Shown here piece by piece: positions 60,032-64,000 of a stretch of 64,000 nt of DNA. The stretch lies in the NCBI RefSeq assembly GCF_002216065.1, contig NZ_CP022282.1:4774001-4838000 (forward strand), read 5' to 3'. The notes beneath the pieces are model-generated. The model saw nothing but the letters and a program-made list of their open reading frames with translations. It was not told the DNA's origin and ran no database searches. Source of the DNA: Chryseobacterium sp. T16E-39 (GTDB lineage Bacteria > Bacteroidota > Bacteroidia > Flavobacteriales > Weeksellaceae). The stretch's first letter is position 1, and every line of letters starts with the position of its first letter. Both the position numbers and the translations under genes were made by a program.

Positions 60032-62878
60032 ATGACCAAAAATTACCAAAAGGCTACTTCTCTGGCTGCGTTATTTTTAGTTTCCATGTACGCTCACGCG
60101 CAGACGGATTCTACAAAGACGAAAAATATAGAGGAAATCAAAATTACATTAGGTTCCAGAAACAAAGCAAGAGTGGCAACGGATACGCCAGTACCTGTTG
60201 ATGTCATCAATATCGGCTCTCAATCCGTTATGACACCGCAGATGGACCTGAATCAGATTTTAAATTATGCCGCACCCTCATTTACATCAAACTCAACAAC
60301 CGTTGCCGATGGAACCGATCATATTGATCCTGCTCAATTGAGGGGGTTAGGACCAGATCAAGTATTGGTTTTGTTAAACGGTAAAAGAAGACATACTTCC
60401 TCTTTGGTCAATGTTAATGGTTCTCCCGGAAGAGGCTCTGTAGGTACAGATTTAAATGCACTCCCTGCTTTTGCAATTGAACGTCTTGAGGTATTGCGAG
60501 ATGGAGCATCTGCCCAGTATGGATCTGATGCCATTGCTGGTGTTATCAATGTGATCATGAAAAAAAATACCAATGCATTTACCGCTGCAATCACTGCGGG
60601 AGGTTTCAATTCTAAAGGGTCGAATGATCATGATGGAGGTTGGGATGGAGGTAAGTATCAGGTAGATCTTAACTATGGTACAAATATAGGAAAGAAGGGA
60701 TTTATCAATTTTACCGGAAGTTTGATGAAGAGGGATGATACCCGAAGAGCTAATGCTGCTACAGGAGGGATTTTTCGAGCATATAATGCTATTGAACGCA
60801 GAGCATTGGAGGATGGAGTCAATATTTCTTCTCTATTTAGTAATATTAATAATACTCCTAATTCACAGCAGATTATTAATTATATCCATCAATATGCGCA
60901 AAATGTGAATTATTTTAATCCTGCTTTCCAGTCGCAGATTCAAAATGAAAACACTATTTCCGGCTTGCAGACTCTTTTATTTACTGATGTTACAGAGAAT
61001 GAGTTAGCATACAGAGGGCTTGATAGAAATGATTTTAACATGAGGGTCGGGCAGTCCAGGTTGACATCTGGACAATTCTTTATGAATTCTCAATTTGACT
61101 TGTCATCCGCTATGCAAGGATATGCTTTTGGAGGGATTTCATACAGAAGTGGAAATGCAGGTGGATTTTTCCGTAGACCAAATGATGTAAGGACTTCTAC
61201 CTCAATTTACTCCAATGGATTCCTTCCGGAAATTGCATCCGATGTTATTGATCTATCTTTTGCTGCTGGTGTCAAGGGGAAAGTTGGAAATATTAATTAT
61301 GATGTGAGTAATACATATGGCCGAAATACATTTGATTACACTATCAAAAATACAGCAAACGCTTCAATGCTTTTTCCCAGTAAAACAGAATTTGACGCGG
61401 GAGGATTAAGTTTTTCGCAGAACACTATTAATGCTGATTTTGATACCAGGCTTGATTGGCTGAAAGGTTTTAATATTGCTTTCGGAGGTGAAGCCAGGTT
61501 TGAAAGATATAAAATTACAAATGGAGAGCAGGATTCTTGGGCACTATATGATATTAATGGTAATATCCAGGATGCTTTAACTCCTGCAAGTTTAAAACCA
61601 ACTGATTTTTTTGGAGCTGTAAGACCTGGGGGAGCACAGGTTTTTCCGGGATTCAGGCCTGCGAATAGTTTAAATAAGGAAAGGAGTTCTGTGGCAGGAT
61701 ATGTGGATACTGAGCTTGACGTTACAGATAAATGGTTGATAAGTGGTGCGGTGAGGTTTGAAAATTACTCTGATTTTGGATCTACATTTAATTATAAGAT
61801 TGCAACAAGATATAAACTTACGGATCAGATTAACGTCAGAGCGGCACATTCAACGGGGTTCCGTGCACCTTCTTTGCAGCAGATTTATTATAATGCAACA
61901 TCAACTCAGTTTGTAGGAGGCGTTGCTTATGAAGTGGGAACATTCTCTAACGATTCTGATATAGCGAAGAATTTAGGAATTCCTCAATTGAAACAAGAGG
62001 AATCTGTAAGTTATTCTGCGGGATTTACGGCTAAAATACCTAATGCTAACCTTACTTTCACAGTGGATGGATATTACATTAAAATTAAAAACAGAGTCGT
62101 TCTTACTGATCAGTTTTTAAGACCAAGCGGAACATATCCAGATGGAAGTCCATTGTATAAGCTTCAAAGGGAATTTGATAAAGCCAATGCGAATGCGGCT
62201 ACTTTTTTTGCTAATGCTATTGATACACAGACCAAAGGGTTGGAAGGGGTAGTTTCTCACAGGGCTAAATTCTCTCCAACGGTTTCATTGAATTCTGATT
62301 TAGCAGTAACGGTTTCTAAAACAAATAGAGTAGGAGAGATTCATGGCTCTGATCTTTTAATTAATGCCGGACAGATCAACCGTTATTATTCTGAAACAAG
62401 TCGGGTGTATGTTGAGGAAGCTGTTCCCAGATTTAAAGCATCATTGAATAATGGATTGGAAATTGGGAAGTTTAGTGTATTAGTCAGAAATGTGTATTTC
62501 GGAAAAGTAACGGATCCCAATACAATGGATGCCAATGGGGACGGTAAAATTGGTTACGAAATAATCAATGGAAGTGTAGTGGAAAATGAACATCCGGTTT
62601 GGGGAGCGAAAATAATAACCGATCTTTCGGTGGGGTACAAGTTCAATAAAAATTTTATTTTGACAATTGGTGCGAACAATCTGTTTGATATTTATCCGGA
62701 TAAGAATTATGGGCCGACAACAGTGCAGAGGCCTTCTATGGATGCTTCGGGTAATATTATATATACGCCAGCTTCGATTGATTTATCTAATCAGAACCAA
62801 TTTGTATATTCCAGAAATATCTCGCAGTTCGGGATGAATGGAAGATTTCTTTTTACAAGGCTTAATTTTAATTTTTAG
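60032..62878 (+). CDS. Large TonB-dependent receptor
   Basis: The 948-residue outer-membrane receptor starts at the ATG at 60032, which opens the signal peptide (AALFLVSMYAHAQ). It has a TonB-box-like KNIEEIKITLGSR, a plug domain (about 35-165; PAQLRGLGPDQVLVLLNGKR, ERLEVLRDGASAQYGSDAIA) and a large barrel with a calcium-like loop DANGDGKIGYEI near the C-terminus. The plug resembles ferric-siderophore and iron-polymer receptors (FepA/ViuA-like group) more than SusC, and no SusD gene follows. It is a single gene with a promoter and a terminator; its cargo is unknown. Confidence 0.9.
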   Translation: MTKNYQKATSLAALFLVSMYAHAQTDSTKTKNIEEIKITLGSRNKARVATDTPVPVDVINIGSQSVMTPQMDLNQILNYAAPSFTSNSTTVADGTDHIDPAQLRGLGPDQVLVLLNGKRRHTSSLVNVNGSPGRGSVGTDLNALPAFAIERLEVLRDGASAQYGSDAIAGVINVIMKKNTNAFTAAITAGGFNSKGSNDHDGGWDGGKYQVDLNYGTNIGKKGFINFTGSLMKRDDTRRANAATGGIFRAYNAIERRALEDGVNISSLFSNINNTPNSQQIINYIHQYAQNVNYFNPAFQSQIQNENTISGLQTLLFTDVTENELAYRGLDRNDFNMRVGQSRLTSGQFFMNSQFDLSSAMQGYAFGGISYRSGNAGGFFRRPNDVRTSTSIYSNGFLPEIASDVIDLSFAAGVKGKVGNINYDVSNTYGRNTFDYTIKNTANASMLFPSKTEFDAGGLSFSQNTINADFDTRLDWLKGFNIAFGGEARFERYKITNGEQDSWALYDINGNIQDALTPASLKPTDFFGAVRPGGAQVFPGFRPANSLNKERSSVAGYVDTELDVTDKWLISGAVRFENYSDFGSTFNYKIATRYKLTDQINVRAAHSTGFRAPSLQQIYYNATSTQFVGGVAYEVGTFSNDSDIAKNLGIPQLKQEESVSYSAGFTAKIPNANLTFTVDGYYIKIKNRVVLTDQFLRPSGTYPDGSPLYKLQREFDKANANAATFFANAIDTQTKGLEGVVSHRAKFSPTVSLNSDLAVTVSKTNRVGEIHGSDLLINAGQINRYYSETSRVYVEEAVPRFKASLNNGLEIGKFSVLVRNVYFGKVTDPNTMDANGDGKIGYEIINGSVVENEHPVWGAKIITDLSVGYKFNKNFILTIGANNLFDIYPDKNYGPTTVQRPSMDASGNIIYTPASIDLSNQNQFVYSRNISQFGMNGRFLFTRLNFNF

Positions 62879-62898
62879 AAAACTTTATCAATCTTCTA

Positions 62899-62926
62899 CA
62901 GGTGTGTTTTTACACACCTTTTTTTA
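62899..62926 (+). terminator. Intrinsic terminator after the TonB receptor
   Basis: AGGTGTGT, TTTT, ACACACCTTTTTTT forms an 8-base-pair stem with T-run, 21 bases after the stop. Confidence 0.85.
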
Positions 62927-62947
62927 TTATGATAAGCATGATTTTTT

Positions 62948-62955
62948 TACTTTTG
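62948..62955 (+). promoter_or_regulatory. -7 promoter element TACTTTTG for the epimerase gene
   Basis: It matches TAnnTTTG exactly, 27 bases before the ATG at 62983. No clear TTG 17-23 bases upstream. Confidence 0.55.
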
Positions 62956-62982
62956 TAAGATTCAAACCTAAAAGAAATAAAA

Positions 62983-63948
62983 ATGGAATCCTATACGGAA
63001 AAAATACTTATTACCGGGGCTTTAGGGCAAATCGGAACTGAACTTACCAATAGACTTGTTGAAATTCACGGAGCAGAAAATGTAGTAGCTTCCGGCCTCG
63101 ACAGATGGCAGAAAGGAATTACGTCAGCCGGATATTATGAAAGAATGGACGTTACTAATACGCAACTTGTAAGACAGATCATTAAAGATTATGATATTAC
63201 TACAGTGTATCACCTGGCTTCATTGTTATCAGGAACTTCAGAGAAGCAGCCAATTTTTGCATGGAAGCTAAATCTTGAACCCCTTCTTCATTTTTGTGAG
63301 ATGGCTAAAGAAGGATTGCTTAAAAAGATCTTCTGGCCAAGTTCAATAGCTGTTTTCGGAAAAGGGATTCCTAAAGAAAATGTGGAGCAGGATGTAGTAT
63401 TAAACCCAACTACCGTTTATGGGATTTCTAAAATGGCAGGTGAGAAATGGTGTGAATATTATTTTGATAAACATGGAGTAGATGTAAGAAGTATCCGATA
63501 TCCTGGATTGATTTCATGGAAAACACCAGCAGGTGGTGGGACTACTGATTATGCTGTAGAGATTTTTTATGAAGCGATAGAAGAGGGCAAATACACAAGT
63601 TTTATTTCTGAAAATACAGGAATGCCTATGTTGTATATGGACGATGCTATTAATGCAACCTTGAAATTAATGGAGGCTCCGAAAGAAAGTTTAACGATTC
63701 GTTCCTCTTATAATTTGGGTGGAATGTCTTTTACTCCGAAAGAACTGGCAGAAGAAATTAAGAAAGAAATTCCAGAATTTACGATCGATTATAAACCTGA
63801 TTTCAGACAACAAATTGCAGATTCATGGCCAGCTTCAATTGATGATTCAATTGCTAAAAAAGACTGGGGATTAACTTATGATTTCGGAATTTCTGAAATG
63901 ACAAAGGATATGATCAAGAATTTGAAAGTAAAATTAGGTAAGAATTAA
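62983..63948 (+). CDS. L-threonine 3-dehydrogenase-like NAD-dependent epimerase/dehydratase
   Basis: The 321-residue extended SDR has TGALGQIGTELTNRL (residues 11-25, GxxGxxG) and the Tyr-x-x-x-Lys pair in VYGISKMAGEKW (about 146-150), followed by SIRYPGLIS and YMDDAINATLKLM. This is the pattern of the UDP-galactose-epimerase-type L-threonine dehydrogenases known in Flavobacterium and Cupriavidus (TDH), which oxidise threonine to 2-amino-3-ketobutyrate. That assignment is fairly sure from the size and the SWPASIDDSIAKKDWGL end, which is typical of this TDH subgroup. Confidence 0.85.
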   Translation: MESYTEKILITGALGQIGTELTNRLVEIHGAENVVASGLDRWQKGITSAGYYERMDVTNTQLVRQIIKDYDITTVYHLASLLSGTSEKQPIFAWKLNLEPLLHFCEMAKEGLLKKIFWPSSIAVFGKGIPKENVEQDVVLNPTTVYGISKMAGEKWCEYYFDKHGVDVRSIRYPGLISWKTPAGGGTTDYAVEIFYEAIEEGKYTSFISENTGMPMLYMDDAINATLKLMEAPKESLTIRSSYNLGGMSFTPKELAEEIKKEIPEFTIDYKPDFRQQIADSWPASIDDSIAKKDWGLTYDFGISEMTKDMIKNLKVKLGKN

Positions 63949-64000
63949 TCTACCTTAAGTAAAACTTTAATTAAAAGTGTTTTTAACTTCTCATTTTTAA

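Overview
The window is AT-rich chromosomal DNA of a Bacteroidota bacterium of the family Weeksellaceae, very probably a Chryseobacterium. Four things support this. It carries the gliding-motility genes gldF-gldG. It has proteins with type IX secretion (T9SS) C-terminal sorting domains. Its promoters are of the TAnnTTTG (-7) / TTG (-33) type, with almost no Shine-Dalgarno sequences. It encodes a protein-glutaminase whose 185-residue mature part is nearly identical, as far as I recall it, to the enzyme of Chryseobacterium proteolyticum. I see no prophage, insertion sequence, CRISPR array, tRNA or rRNA.

Layout. 1-3.2 kb: end of a HemJ-like membrane protein, gldF-gldG, and a small secreted repeat protein. 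3.3-12.5 kb: small regulators (XRE, Crp/Fnr, AraC, Rrf2), two short-chain dehydrogenases, a secreted nuclease, a TauE/SafE exporter and small hypotheticals, separated by repeat-bearing gaps. 12.6-24.4 kb: a heme/iron acquisition island. It has a T9SS-secreted HmuY-like protein and a second T9SS cargo on the minus strand, then on the plus strand a TonB receptor, HmuY lipoprotein, ABC importer (hmuT-U-V), methyltransferase, HemS-type cytosolic heme protein, ChaN-like protein and a secreted peptide-deformylase-like protein. 24.4-28.7 kb: a MarR/nitroreductase pair divergent from an MFS exporter and an SDR. 28.7-31.4 kb: protein-glutaminase, a small lipoprotein resembling its propeptide, and a serine hydrolase. 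32-40.7 kb: lipB and a complete minus-strand trp operon (trpE-G-D-C-F, two non-trp genes, trpB-A) headed by a leader peptide with three consecutive Trp codons and an attenuator hairpin. 41.5-50.4 kb: small lipoprotein, cytochrome c, rlmF, lysS, a double OmpA-domain protein, cydAB and gyrB. 50.5-64 kb: two tandem DUF3857/transglutaminase-like proteins (one lacking the catalytic residues), DUF5684 and DUF3298 proteins, a lipid kinase, a dicarboxylate symporter, gamma-glutamyltransferase, a large TonB receptor and a threonine-dehydrogenase-like epimerase.

How the parts work together. The heme island forms an outer-to-inner pathway: hemophore-like HmuY proteins, TonB receptor, periplasmic binding protein and ABC importer, then cytosolic heme handling. 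Shared inverted repeats of the form ATTTAGAAT...ATTCTAAAT at both minus-strand promoters and at the receptor promoter suggest control by one metal- or heme-responsive repressor, probably Fur-like. The trp operon seems to be controlled by ribosome-mediated attenuation. The Crp/Fnr gene and the SDR below it share an identical palindrome in their promoters. The most unusual features are the propeptide-like partner of protein-glutaminase, the trp leader placed almost directly at its promoter, the deformylase-like secreted protein with its metal-ligand Cys replaced by Asp, and the paired active and inactive transglutaminase-like proteins. All identifications rest on reading motifs and recalled families; no searches were run.
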